DNA of 64,000 nucleotides from Bin87 sp965203985 (GCA_965203985.1 CBDBDS010000013.1:186001-250000); one strand, 5' to 3'. Numbered from the stretch's first letter, positions 33,882 through 42,844 are shown. Numbers and translations are program-made. Notes: generated from the sequence alone by a model not told the origin.

Positions 33882-35291
33882 ATGCACCTCACTAGGATGA
33901 GCATAAGCGGAGAACCGCCGTTTACAGAGCGGGTCGACTTCGACCTGGACGAACGAGTCAATCTGTTCGTGGGACCGAACGCGTCTGGGAAAAGCACGGT
34001 GTTGCTGATGCTGGCCCATCATTTGATTGGCAAGGAAGAAAAAACGAAGAGGCCAATAGCTCAGGGGAATGATCCTCTTGGATTTTTGATGATCGCCGAA
34101 GACGAATGGGACGAAGAAGAGACATGGGATCACGGATTTGCGAATATTCTGGCAGCTAGCGAAGACTGGACCGGAACTAGCGACCAGCCGGTTTATCATC
34201 GAGTTAGCCCACCAGCTATTCATATCCCCTCCGTCCGTGAAGGGTTGCCCGGAGTATCCGAGATGGAAAATTTGGATGTCACTGAGGACAATGCAACTGA
34301 CATTATGAAAGAGCACTTCACTGGCTTACGAACAGTGCGCGCGTACACAGCACTGGGTGCAAAACTGTGGGGTGAAGAGCCAAGCGAGGATGCGCCGTAT
34401 GCACGGGTATATCTGATGGATGCGGGTAAGTTGGCGGACGATTGCAGCAAGGCGATTTGCGACGAAGTTATTGTCGATGGATCATCACATAATTATATAC
34501 CGGACCCATATGCTTTAGGATATTTGCATCATCCGCAAGGCAATCCTGGAAATATTAAAGTATTGCGTATGATGGGCATCAATACCAACGATATACGCAA
34601 CTTCGGAAACCTTCCGCTATTTGAACAACCATCGGAGGCAGCGTACCAAGGATATGAAGACCAACCGCCGATATATCTCGGTCACTTGAGTTCGGGGACG
34701 GAAAGCACGTTACTATGGATACGGTGGCTGGCACTGAAAATTTTGTGTCATTATAACTTTGCGAAAGATTGGAACGTGCGGCCCGCCATCCTGCTCATCG
34801 ACGAAATCGAAAACCACCTGCATCCCACTTGGCAGCGCCGCGTCATTCCCGCCCTGCTTGAGCATTTCCCCGGATTGCAGATTTTCGCCACCACGCACTC
34901 CCCCTTCGTGGTGGCCGGCCGGGAAGCAGGCCAAGTGCATCAGCTTATCCGCGACACGAACGGGTTGATTACTGCCAAGACCAACACGGAACCTATCAAG
35001 GGGTTGACGGCGGACGAGATTTCTCGGAAGTATTTGGAGGTGCAAGACCCTACGGATCTAGCGACAGCAGAAGCGGCGCAGGAGTTACGGCAACTGCGCA
35101 ATGAAGGGTCGCGAGCGGACGAGCGCGAGGAAGCGGAGCGCCAAAAACGCATGCAGCAGCTCCGCCGCCTGGTGGACCGGGACCTGCTGGCCGGCGGTCC
35201 GATGGCCCGGCGACGCGAAGAATTTGCCAACCGGTTCCGGGAGGCAATGGCCCGGCGGCGCGAGGAAGAACTGAACCAGGACAACGGGTAG
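33882..35291 (+). CDS. AAA ATPase of a Septu-like (PtuA) defence module, copy 1
   Basis: A 469-residue SMC/ABC-like AAA ATPase. Walker A GPNASGKST (31-39), signature LSSGTES (269-275), Walker B AILLIDEIE (302-310) and THS switch (338-340) are intact. The C-terminal 90 residues are a charged helical tail (EEAERQKRMQQLRRLVD). An HNH nuclease gene follows 2 bases downstream; ATPase plus HNH is the PtuA/PtuB (Septu) layout. TAGAAT (33855-33860) is a likely -10, and CGGAGGA precedes the ATG by 7 bases. The middle of the gene (about 34250-34760) is distinctly AT-rich compared with both ends. Confidence 0.8.
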   Translation: MHLTRMSISGEPPFTERVDFDLDERVNLFVGPNASGKSTVLLMLAHHLIGKEEKTKRPIAQGNDPLGFLMIAEDEWDEEETWDHGFANILAASEDWTGTSDQPVYHRVSPPAIHIPSVREGLPGVSEMENLDVTEDNATDIMKEHFTGLRTVRAYTALGAKLWGEEPSEDAPYARVYLMDAGKLADDCSKAICDEVIVDGSSHNYIPDPYALGYLHHPQGNPGNIKVLRMMGINTNDIRNFGNLPLFEQPSEAAYQGYEDQPPIYLGHLSSGTESTLLWIRWLALKILCHYNFAKDWNVRPAILLIDEIENHLHPTWQRRVIPALLEHFPGLQIFATTHSPFVVAGREAGQVHQLIRDTNGLITAKTNTEPIKGLTADEISRKYLEVQDPTDLATAEAAQELRQLRNEGSRADEREEAERQKRMQQLRRLVDRDLLAGGPMARRREEFANRFREAMARRREEELNQDNG

Positions 35292-35293
35292 CA

Positions 35294-36109
35294 ATGCACG
35301 GAGTTGAACGTTCGCCTGAACCCGATTATTTTGATGCTATCCGTTGCCGGTATGACGGCTGGGATGAACTGTACGGCACGGCCGGGGATGAGGTCAGGAG
35401 TTGCCGGGGACGCCAGCCGGCCCCGTGCTGCGCTGCGTATCTGCACGGGCTTGACGGCGATGGCATACGTCAGGAAGTCAGGAACGCTCTGCGGGCCGAT
35501 TTCTCAGGAATATGCGGCTACTGCGAACAGGATTGCGCCAGCATGGTGACGGTGATAGAGCACTTTCGACCACGCTCGATATTCCCAGACGAATGGTTAA
35601 CGTGGGTCAACCTGGTGTACGCTTGTGAACGTTGCGATTACCAGAAGTCAAACAAGTGGCCTGGTGATGCCGGGAACGATGATATTGCATACAGCTATGT
35701 CAACCCCAGCCTGGTTCCTGACCAACAGCCAGCAGAAGGTTTTTTCGAATATTACATCGGGATTGCCAACACCTCAGGATTTACTGACGACAATGACGAT
35801 TTAATCCCGGGGCAGATAATGCCTTCGCCGAGCCTGTCATCCGGCGATTGGTGGAAGGCAGACCGTACCATCGCAGATTTGGATTTGAACTCCGATGCCA
35901 ACGATAGCGTGAGCGGAGATGAGCGTTTGCCCTATTTGAGAAACGTTTATCTGGAAACATTGATTACGCAGATAGAGTCGGATTTTGGCGATTCGCACTC
36001 CAATATTGATCTAACGAGGGACATATTTCAGGAACTGTCACAACCGGGGCAACCCTTTTCAAGCTACGTAGCAGCATTTGCCAGGTCATTGGGTGTCCAA
36101 ACGCGCTGA
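35294..36109 (+). CDS. HNH nuclease of a Septu-like (PtuB) module, copy 1
   Basis: A 271-residue HNH endonuclease-like protein. CGYCEQ (74-79), EHFRPRS (89-95), NLVYACERC (106-114) and K..KWP form the zinc-ribbon HNH of PtuB/TIGR02646 proteins. The spacing from the ATPase is 2 bases, so translation is coupled. Its 3' end overlaps that of larC on the other strand by 24 bases. Lower GC than its neighbours supports acquisition by transfer. Expected to cut DNA or RNA on activation by the ATPase. Confidence 0.8.
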   Translation: MHGVERSPEPDYFDAIRCRYDGWDELYGTAGDEVRSCRGRQPAPCCAAYLHGLDGDGIRQEVRNALRADFSGICGYCEQDCASMVTVIEHFRPRSIFPDEWLTWVNLVYACERCDYQKSNKWPGDAGNDDIAYSYVNPSLVPDQQPAEGFFEYYIGIANTSGFTDDNDDLIPGQIMPSPSLSSGDWWKADRTIADLDLNSDANDSVSGDERLPYLRNVYLETLITQIESDFGDSHSNIDLTRDIFQELSQPGQPFSSYVAAFARSLGVQTR

Positions 36110-37330
36110 GGCAGATGCTTCGGCCGCCACACTCCACCCCACTCCCGCCTCCCGCGCCGCCGCCGCCACGTCCTCGTACTCCGGCGCCGCGCTGACTACC
36201 TCGCCGGCGAGCCACTTTCGCTTGACCCGCATCGGCCCGTACTCCGTCTCCGCCGTCACGGTGTCCCGCTCCGCCACGTAGCGACCCACCGGGCGGACGC
36301 GGACGCCCAGCGTCGGCGTGTCCCGCAGGAACACCTCCGCCAGGCGGGACTCCAGGTTGGCCGGGGCCAGGGCGGATAGCAGGATGCCGGGGCGGTTCTT
36401 CTTCATCTGGATCGGCGTGTGCCACACGTCCAGGGCGCCGGCCTCGAAGAGGCGTTCCATGGCGAAACCCAGTTGCTCGCCGGTGGCGTTGTCCAGGTTC
36501 GTCTCCAGCAGCACCACGTTGTCCTGCCAGCGGGCGAAGGGTTGCGCGGCCTGAGCTTCCGGAGATTGCCGCGCTTCACTCGCAATGACAGCGGAGGGGA
36601 TGGTTTCGCCCAGCCACAGGCGCAGCACGTTGGGGAACGCCGCCGGGTCTTTGCCGCCGACGCCCACGCCGATGCGGTCAATGGTCATGGCCGGCTGGTG
36701 GAACTCATCGGCCAGCGTGGTAATCAGCGCCGCGCCGGTGGGGGTGGTCAGCTCGCCGACGCCGGCGTGGAACTGCCGCTCCGGCGCCACCGGCGCGCCG
36801 GCCGCCGCGATGATCTCCAGCGTCGCCGGCGCGGGATTGCTGTACCCGCCGGGCCGACGCGGACCGCCGGGCTCGCCCAGGACCAGCGGCGATGCGCAGA
36901 CGCGCTCGACACCAAGTTGCTCCAACCCATGCACTACGCCAACCACGTCAACCAGGGTATCGGCGGTGCCCAACTCATGGAGGTGGATCCGGTCTGGCTC
37001 GTTGCCGTGGACTCGCGCCTCCGCTGCGAACAGCGCCTTTAGGACCGCGGCCGCTCGCTCCCGCGTCCGTCGCGACAAGCCGTCGGCGCCGCCCACGGTT
37101 TCCAGCATATTTTGGGGTGAATATCGTGGCGCGGCGCTTACATCCACCAAGGCGCGGGTACCGCGAACCTCGCACCGGATTTCGGTTGCGGTCTCTAGTT
37201 CGACGCCGGAGATACCCAATGCGTCGATAGTGTCACGGACAGTATCAAGTGGCAGGCCCGCGTCCAGCAGCGCGCCCAGCAACATGTCGCCGCTGGCGCC
37301 GCCTACCGACTGGATGAACGCGGTTTTCAT
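36086..37330 (-). CDS. larC: LarC, nickel insertion protein for the nickel-pincer cofactor
   Basis: A 414-residue LarC, the CTP-dependent cyclometallase that inserts Ni into the pyridinium bisthiocarboxylate pincer cofactor. GASGDMLLGALLDAG, IHLHELGTADTLVDVVG and ATGEQLGFAMERLFEAGALDV are conserved segments, covering both the LarC1 and LarC2 parts in a single frame. The start overlaps the larE stop by 4 bases (ATGA). The middle holds VIASEARQSPEA (near residue 250), which is the translation of half of the interspersed TCATTGCGAG repeat inserted in frame. Confidence 0.9.
   Translation of the reverse strand: MKTAFIQSVGGASGDMLLGALLDAGLPLDTVRDTIDALGISGVELETATEIRCEVRGTRALVDVSAAPRYSPQNMLETVGGADGLSRRTRERAAAVLKALFAAEARVHGNEPDRIHLHELGTADTLVDVVGVVHGLEQLGVERVCASPLVLGEPGGPRRPGGYSNPAPATLEIIAAAGAPVAPERQFHAGVGELTTPTGAALITTLADEFHQPAMTIDRIGVGVGGKDPAAFPNVLRLWLGETIPSAVIASEARQSPEAQAAQPFARWQDNVVLLETNLDNATGEQLGFAMERLFEAGALDVWHTPIQMKKNRPGILLSALAPANLESRLAEVFLRDTPTLGVRVRPVGRYVAERDTVTAETEYGPMRVKRKWLAGEVVSAAPEYEDVAAAAREAGVGWSVAAEASASARLDTQ
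36562..36590. repeat. Half copy of the TGTCATTGCGAG repeat inside larC
   Basis: GAGATTGCCGCGC...CTCGCAATGACA equals one arm of the dispersed element. It sits within larC and keeps the frame, encoding VIASEARQS. Confidence 0.8.
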
Positions 37331-38178
37331 ACCCGCGAGTTGGCCGTGCCCACGCGCAGCACGTCATTCAGGCTGCCGGAGCGCAGGCCACTGAGGTCCA
37401 GGGAGACCCAGAGGTAACCCAGGGCCTTCAGTTGGCGGGTGATTTCGTCGCGGTGAGCGAAGGCCAGTTCCATCTCGTCGGCGCCCACTTCGATGCGGCA
37501 GAGCTTGTCGTGGTGGCGGGCGCGGACTTCCCGGAGACCCAGATCGCGCAGGATGTCTTCGGCCGCCTCAATGCGCCGCAGGGACTCGACAGTCACGGGA
37601 GTACCGTAGGGAATGCGCGACGAGAGGCACGGCTGGGCCGGCTTGTCCCACAGCGGCACTCCCAGCCAGAGGGCGGCGGCGCGCACTTGGGCCTTGTCCA
37701 TGCCCGCTTCCACCATGGGACTGCGGATGTTGTGCTCGGCGGCGGCGGTCATGCCGGGGCGGTAGTCGCCCAGGTCGTCGGTGTTGGCGCCGTTGGCGAT
37801 CCATTGGAAGCCTTCAGCGGCGGACAGGACGGCGAGTTGGTCGTACAGCTCCGTCTTGCAGAAATAGCATCGCTGGGGAGAGTTGGCGACATAGCCCTCC
37901 CGCTGCAATTCGTCGGTGTGAATGACCCGATGGTTGATCCCGAACTCCCTCGCCACCATCTCCGCGTCGCCCAGATCGCGGGCGGCCAGTGCCGGCGAGA
38001 TGGCGGTGACGGCCAGGGCGCGATCTCCCAGCGCGCGATGCGCGGCCACGGCGAGCAGCGCGCTGTCAACGCCGCCCGAGTAGGCAACGATGACGGAACC
38101 CATCTCTCGCAGAATCGATTCCAGCCGGGGCAGGCAGTCTGGCGCCGCGGCTATGCGTTGGTGGTCAATTTTTGACAT
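37327..38178 (-). CDS. larE: LarE, sulfur transferase for the nickel-pincer cofactor
   Basis: A 283-residue PP-loop enzyme: AYSGGVDSALLAVAA is the ATP-binding SGGVDS loop, QRCYFCKTELY follows, and AQPCLSSRIPYGTPV contains the Cys that in Lactiplantibacillus LarE donates sulfur. It adenylates P2CMN and transfers sulfur to make the thiocarboxylates. The ATG at 38178 was preferred over a TTG at 38193. Operon with larC. No larA (lactate racemase family) or larB is in the window. Confidence 0.9.
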   Translation of the reverse strand: MSKIDHQRIAAAPDCLPRLESILREMGSVIVAYSGGVDSALLAVAAHRALGDRALAVTAISPALAARDLGDAEMVAREFGINHRVIHTDELQREGYVANSPQRCYFCKTELYDQLAVLSAAEGFQWIANGANTDDLGDYRPGMTAAAEHNIRSPMVEAGMDKAQVRAAALWLGVPLWDKPAQPCLSSRIPYGTPVTVESLRRIEAAEDILRDLGLREVRARHHDKLCRIEVGADEMELAFAHRDEITRQLKALGYLWVSLDLSGLRSGSLNDVLRVGTANSRV

Positions 38179-38254
38179 AATTCTCGCCGGCAACCATTAG
38201 TCAGTTTGGCATCATTCTACTACACGGCTGTGCAACACCGCCGGGAGACACACG

Positions 38255-38611
38255 ATGACGGTACAAAGCATCAGCGCGATCACGCTGGCGGTGCGCGACA
38301 TGGCGCGGGCGGTGGCCTTCTATCACGACGGAGCGGGCATACCCATCCTGTACGGCGGGCCGGAGGCGTCATTCACCTCGCTCAGCATCGGCGACGGCTA
38401 CCTGAACCTGATCCTGTCCACCGACGCCGACGTGCGCTGGTGGGGCCGCTGCATCCTCTACGTCGACGACGTGGATGCACACCATCGCCGCATGGTTGAC
38501 GCCGGCTACACCCCCGACGGCGAACCGGCCGACGCGCCCTGGAGGGAACGCTACTATCATATAACCGACCCGGACGGCCACGAGATCAGCTTTGCGCGGC
38601 CGATTGGATAG
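38255..38611 (+). CDS. VOC-family (glyoxalase/dioxygenase fold) protein
   Basis: A 118-residue vicinal-oxygen-chelate protein. ITLAVRDMARAVAFYHD and CILYVDDVDAHHRRMVDAG and the final YYHITDPDGHEISFARP are the two beta-alpha-beta-beta-beta modules. The usual metal His/Glu positions are only partly visible, so it may be a binding protein rather than an enzyme. It is divergent from larE and converges with the second HNH gene, within the region framed by the two Septu-like modules. Confidence 0.82.
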   Translation: MTVQSISAITLAVRDMARAVAFYHDGAGIPILYGGPEASFTSLSIGDGYLNLILSTDADVRWWGRCILYVDDVDAHHRRMVDAGYTPDGEPADAPWRERYYHITDPDGHEISFARPIG

Positions 38612-38628
38612 CCGGCGCTGGACGCAGA

Positions 38629-39423
38629 TCACGTCAGATAGCGCCTGTACCTCGACTCTTCGACGAATTGCCGGGCGATGGAGGAAAATCGCGCATCCGG
38701 CGAGACAAACCCTCTGATTACGTCGGTAAGAGTGGAAGGCGCAACCTCCACGATAATGTCCAGGGTTTTTCGCAAATCCGATACCCATCGTAGGCGAAGT
38801 TCAGCCAGACTGATGCGTCGTTCTCCGGCACTGTAATCGGTTGTTTCGATCCTGCCGCGCGGGTCGTTAAGGGCCAAGTCTCGGATAGTCTGAACGGCGT
38901 TGGCTCTGGGAACGCCGCTCACGTTCCCGCGCACGGTGAGCCTGCCGCTGTCCAGATCGTACTCGAACACTCGGTCCGGCGCCGAAGGATTGTCCGAATG
39001 TTCACAGGGATTGATATACGAGTGTGCTTTGTCGCCGTCCGTCGGCCATTGCCCACCCTTGACGGCGTTACACGGTTGACAGGCGTAAACCAAATTGTGC
39101 CAATCGTAGATCGCGCAATTGGACCTGTGGGGCGGCAGGTTAGCGGTACATTGACCCACTGGAGCATTCGGATTGCAAAGCAATCGGCGGGGGCGAAGAT
39201 GGTCGCAAGTGAAGAGTAATCCCTCGCGGTCCGGCAAGTCAGTGTCATTGGTCCCTACCCCATCCTGCTGGGACCGCCATAATGGTTTGCGTTCACAGTA
39301 GCCGCACACTCCCGCAAACATGGCATCCAAAGGCGCATCCAGTGGGCCGAAGTCTGCATCTCCAGACTGCCGCAAAGTCTTAAGTTCGGTTGGCTCTGAC
39401 GCGTTCCTCGGAATGTTATGCAT
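38629..39423 (-). CDS. HNH nuclease of a Septu-like (PtuB) module, copy 2
   Basis: A 264-residue HNH protein: CGYCER (40-45), CDHLRPR (73-79), NLVYACQPCN (110-119) and GGQWP. An extra cysteine-containing insertion lies between the first and second motifs (residues 46-72 and 83-103). It shares the NLVYAC..C and WP signature with copy 1 but is otherwise divergent. Starts 1 base after the ATPase stop. Expected to be the effector nuclease of the pair. Confidence 0.8.
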   Translation of the reverse strand: MHNIPRNASEPTELKTLRQSGDADFGPLDAPLDAMFAGVCGYCERKPLWRSQQDGVGTNDTDLPDREGLLFTCDHLRPRRLLCNPNAPVGQCTANLPPHRSNCAIYDWHNLVYACQPCNAVKGGQWPTDGDKAHSYINPCEHSDNPSAPDRVFEYDLDSGRLTVRGNVSGVPRANAVQTIRDLALNDPRGRIETTDYSAGERRISLAELRLRWVSDLRKTLDIIVEVAPSTLTDVIRGFVSPDARFSSIARQFVEESRYRRYLT

Positions 39424-39424
39424 A

Positions 39425-40795
39425 CTAACCGTTCTCTTGGTTCAAGTCTTGCTGTTGGCTGTAACGGTGCAATATGGATCTGAGATCGGCAAGAAAACGT
39501 GCATCTTCGGCTGCCCTTGGCCCGTCGAGCACGTCTATGTTGACGATTTCCCGCAACTCGCGGATACGCGCCTGACGCTGCTCCTCCTCACGCTCATCCG
39601 CCAGCTTCCCCATATCTCGTAACCGGCGCAATTCCGCCCCGGCGTTAGCCGTGCGCTCGTCGGTGGGCTCGCCGACCCCCATGAATACGCGCAGGATCTC
39701 ATCCGCCGTCCAGCCGATGATGTCCTGTTGATTGGTGGTGGTGCTGACGACACCGTTCTCGTCCCGCTTCAGCAAATGCACCTGCCCCTTCTTCCGCCCT
39801 GCCACCACGAAAGGCGAGTGGGTGGTGGCGAAAATCTGCACGTTTGGGAAATGTTTTCGAATCGCCGGAATGGCCCTTCGCTGCCAGGTGGGATGCAGGT
39901 GGTTCTCGATTTCGTCGATGAGCAAGATGGCGCGCCGGTTTTGCCATCCTGGCTCAAATTCGTGCATGAACACCAGACTGAGAGCGATCAATCTGGTCCA
40001 CCAGAGCGTCCCTTCGATGCCCGCCGACAGCGCGGTAATGTTCAGATCAAACGCGCCACGGTCGTTAGTCTGAACACGTACCCCTAGCTCAAGATGAGCA
40101 TCTAGTACGGGCAATCCACTTTCAGATTCGACTTCCTTTACCACGCGCCCATGCAGTGGCGCGTTTCCTTGAATAACCTCCTGGCATATTTCTTTTGCAC
40201 AAGAATGTGCAACAGATAAAGCCTCTTGGAGACCCTGCCCTGCTTTTCGAGGGTTTTCTTCCGCTTTGTCTAGAACGAAGGGATGAAGCAGTTCACAATC
40301 TGAATATTCCCGTCCTTCCAGTGCAGGCCCGTAGTCAATTACTTCGTTTTGAACCACTCGTTGCAGAGCAGACACAGTGCCATGGATATAGTCTTCGTAT
40401 AGCGTATGAGAAAGTGAATCGACACCGTAATAAGTGTGCAATTCAGAGGCCGTCACCAGCCCTTCTTTGGTTTGTAAGAAACCGTAACGCGCTCTACTCG
40501 CAGGTATGATAATGACATTGAATCTCTCGCTGTCGTGGTCATAGGTACCGTCATCGTCTTCCAGGGCGATAGCGCAGTGCTCACCACGTATCAAGTTAAC
40601 GGGTTGACCGTCTATGTAGGCCAATTCAGACCCGTTAGTATCGGGTGAGTTGTAGTTGACCAGCACCTGCTCAAGCAAAGTGCTCTTCCCACTCGCGTTC
40701 GGCCCGATGAACACGTTAACGTGCTTATCGAATTTGAAATCGACTTCCCCACTGAACGGCGGGACGTCTTTTATCGTCATCTCCGCAATGAACAT
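39425..40795 (-). CDS. AAA ATPase of a Septu-like (PtuA) defence module, copy 2
   Basis: A 456-residue ATPase with Walker A GPNASGKST (31-39), signature LSAGIEGT (256-263), Walker B AILLIDEIE (289-297) and THS switch. The end of the protein (NQENG) and the region around DEIENHLHPTWQRR match copy 1 closely, also at DNA level, whereas the central 200 residues differ. The start at 40795 has AGGAGG 9 bases upstream. Together with the HNH gene it makes a second complete PtuAB-like pair, opposite in direction to the first. Confidence 0.8.
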   Translation of the reverse strand: MFIAEMTIKDVPPFSGEVDFKFDKHVNVFIGPNASGKSTLLEQVLVNYNSPDTNGSELAYIDGQPVNLIRGEHCAIALEDDDGTYDHDSERFNVIIIPASRARYGFLQTKEGLVTASELHTYYGVDSLSHTLYEDYIHGTVSALQRVVQNEVIDYGPALEGREYSDCELLHPFVLDKAEENPRKAGQGLQEALSVAHSCAKEICQEVIQGNAPLHGRVVKEVESESGLPVLDAHLELGVRVQTNDRGAFDLNITALSAGIEGTLWWTRLIALSLVFMHEFEPGWQNRRAILLIDEIENHLHPTWQRRAIPAIRKHFPNVQIFATTHSPFVVAGRKKGQVHLLKRDENGVVSTTTNQQDIIGWTADEILRVFMGVGEPTDERTANAGAELRRLRDMGKLADEREEEQRQARIRELREIVNIDVLDGPRAAEDARFLADLRSILHRYSQQQDLNQENG

Positions 40796-40858
40796 CGTAG
40801 CCCACCTCCTCACACCCAATATATCAAAACCGCCGCCGGCGAACGTAAGCAGCGCCGC

Positions 40859-41365
40859 CTACAGTTCCAGCCCATACAGAAACAGCGTCAGGCTGGTGTG
40901 CGGAAAGGCGTGGTCTTCGAGCTCATGGTAGCCGCGATGCTGGAGGAAGGAGATGGCGGCGGTCATGTGGTTGGCGGTCCAGACGATGGCGCGGGCGTAC
41001 CCGGCGTCCCGGCAGAACTCCTCTGCCTGGTCCAGCAGTTTTGAGGCCACACCCCGACGGCGCGCCGACCGGGCCACCGCCAGGCGTCTTATCTCCGCTT
41101 CGTCATCGTCCCGGCGGTAGGCGCCGATACAGCCCACCGGCTCGCCGTCCAGCTCGGCGATCCAGAAGTTGCTGCCCGGCCGTTGCAAATAGCTCCGCTC
41201 AATGTGGGCCAGGTCGTGGTTGAGGGCGCCGTCGATGTATTCGTGGAACCCCTCGCGGTCGGCCGCGGTGTGGCTGTAGCTCTCGGCGATGTCGTCCTGG
41301 GCGTGGGCGAACAGGTCGCGGACCGCCTCGGCGTCCTCGGCGCGGAACTGGCGAATGTTGATCAT
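40859..41365 (-). CDS. GNAT-family N-acetyltransferase
   Basis: A 168-residue acetyltransferase. IRQFRAEDAEAVRDLFAHA begins the fold; GCIGAYRRDDDEAEIRRLAVARSARRRGVASKLLDQ (R/Q-x-x-G-x-G/A type: RRRGVA) is the acetyl-CoA binding motif A. Acceptor unknown. It lies 23 bases after the ychF stop on the same strand. Confidence 0.87.
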   Translation of the reverse strand: MINIRQFRAEDAEAVRDLFAHAQDDIAESYSHTAADREGFHEYIDGALNHDLAHIERSYLQRPGSNFWIAELDGEPVGCIGAYRRDDDEAEIRRLAVARSARRRGVASKLLDQAEEFCRDAGYARAIVWTANHMTAAISFLQHRGYHELEDHAFPHTSLTLFLYGLEL

Positions 41366-41388
41366 GGCGCTTACACGTTGACCCTGAA

Positions 41389-42480
41389 TTACACGTTGAC
41401 CAGGAAGTTGATGATGTCCCCATCCTTCACCGGATAGGTCTTGCCCTCGGAGCGCAGCAGTCCTTCCTTGCGCCCCTGCACCATACCGCCGCAGGCGGAA
41501 AAGTCTTCGTAGGCGATGACCTCGGCCCGGATGAAGCCGCGGGTGAAATCGGTGTGGATCACCCCGGCCGCGCTGACGGCCGGCATACCCCCGGGCACGC
41601 TCCAGGCGCGGACCTCGTCATCGCCCACGGTCAGGAACGACACCAAGCCCAGGGTATCGTAGCTGGCCCGGATCACCTGCGACGTGGCCGACTCGCCCAG
41701 GCCGAAGTCCGAGCGGAACTCGTCGGCTTCCTCCGGGTCCATCGTGCTCAACTCGGCCTCCACCCGCGCGCTGATGCTGACCTGACCCACGCCGGCGGTG
41801 AGGGCAGGATCGATATCCAGGTCGGATATAGATATCGCATCTGCCCCTTCATCCGTGTTGAATACGGCGATCACGTTCTTGTCGGTGAGCAGTTGGTAGT
41901 TAATCAGCACCGCCCGCTCGGAGACGGTGAAGGTCTGCAAACGCACCGGTACACCGTTTTCCAGGCCGGCGCGGGCCTTGTCCACGGTCTCCTTGTGTCG
42001 CACCACCATCGGCCTTTCCGCCGGCTTGGTCTTGTTCACCTGGTCGGCCAGGCGTGTGGACGCCCGTTCCAGAACTTCCAGGTCGGCGAAGGTCAGCTCA
42101 CCGAGCATGGCCTCCAGGTCACGGGCCGGGTCTATCGCGCCCGTGGGATGGGGAACCGCGTCGTTCTGGAAAGCCCGCACCACCACCAGGAACGCCGTGG
42201 CGGATTGGAGAATGTTGCGATACCGTCCGCTGATCCCCTGCGACCGGGCCATGCCCTCAGGCCCGGGCAGATCGGTGTAGCGTATCTCCGCAGGAACGAT
42301 CTTGCGCGGGTGGTAGATCTCTCCCAGGTGGTCCAGGCGCGGGTCCGGTACTTTGACCGTCCCGATGTGCATTTCAGTAGGGCTGCCCGATGCGCCGCTG
42401 GCGTCGGACTTGCCCAGGGTGAGCGCGTTGAAAAGGGTAGATTTGCCAGATTGAGGAAGGCCGATGATTACGATGTCCAT
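41389..42480 (-). CDS. ychF: YchF/Obg-like ATPase
   Basis: A 363-residue P-loop protein of the YchF group, the expected length. Walker A GLPQSGKST, DLPGPEG (G3) and FNTDEG, matching the NxxE motif that replaces NKxD in YchF and favours ATP. The C-terminal TGS domain has GFIRAEVIAYEDF and GKTYPVKDGDIINFLVNV. YchF binds ribosomes and affects stress and translation in other bacteria. The P-loop has QSGKS in place of the usual NVGKS. Confidence 0.9.
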   Translation of the reverse strand: MDIVIIGLPQSGKSTLFNALTLGKSDASGASGSPTEMHIGTVKVPDPRLDHLGEIYHPRKIVPAEIRYTDLPGPEGMARSQGISGRYRNILQSATAFLVVVRAFQNDAVPHPTGAIDPARDLEAMLGELTFADLEVLERASTRLADQVNKTKPAERPMVVRHKETVDKARAGLENGVPVRLQTFTVSERAVLINYQLLTDKNVIAVFNTDEGADAISISDLDIDPALTAGVGQVSISARVEAELSTMDPEEADEFRSDFGLGESATSQVIRASYDTLGLVSFLTVGDDEVRAWSVPGGMPAVSAAGVIHTDFTRGFIRAEVIAYEDFSACGGMVQGRKEGLLRSEGKTYPVKDGDIINFLVNV

Positions 42481-42590
42481 GTTTCCAGTGTTCAGGTGGT
42501 GAATTTGTGCTTACCGCTCTGCGAAATAGATGCCCTGAGTCACGATAGGGACTGGCGGGCATCAGTATCAGGGGTGATGGGCTGGCGTTG

Positions 42591-42779
42591 CTAATCGGGA
42601 TCGGCGTCACCCATAAGCAATTTCATGACTTCAGGGGTCAGCGTGATGTGGACCGATCCGTCTTCACGTTCGCCGGCTTGCCGAAGAGCGTCAATGATCT
42701 GACGACGTTCTTCACGACGACCTTCCGTGCGGCCCTGTTCCCTGAGTCTTTTGATTTCGGCTGGAATTAGCAGCACCAT
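42591..42779 (-). CDS. Small charged protein, truncated paralog of its neighbour
   Basis: A 62-residue protein. MVLLIPAEIKRLREQ...REERRQIIDALRQAGERE matches MVLLIPDAIRKIKREERRRIIDALAKAGIRS in the C-terminal half of 42845-43213, and both end with an 'L(S/T)P' helix. It lacks the membrane helices of that gene. Probably a partial duplication; function unknown. Confidence 0.5.
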   Translation of the reverse strand: MVLLIPAEIKRLREQGRTEGRREERRQIIDALRQAGEREDGSVHITLTPEVMKLLMGDADPD

Positions 42780-42844
42780 TTGACCACATCCTCTCAGCCA
42801 TCGGTCGGATCCATCGAACGTCCCAATTCAGAATCGTTCGAGCG

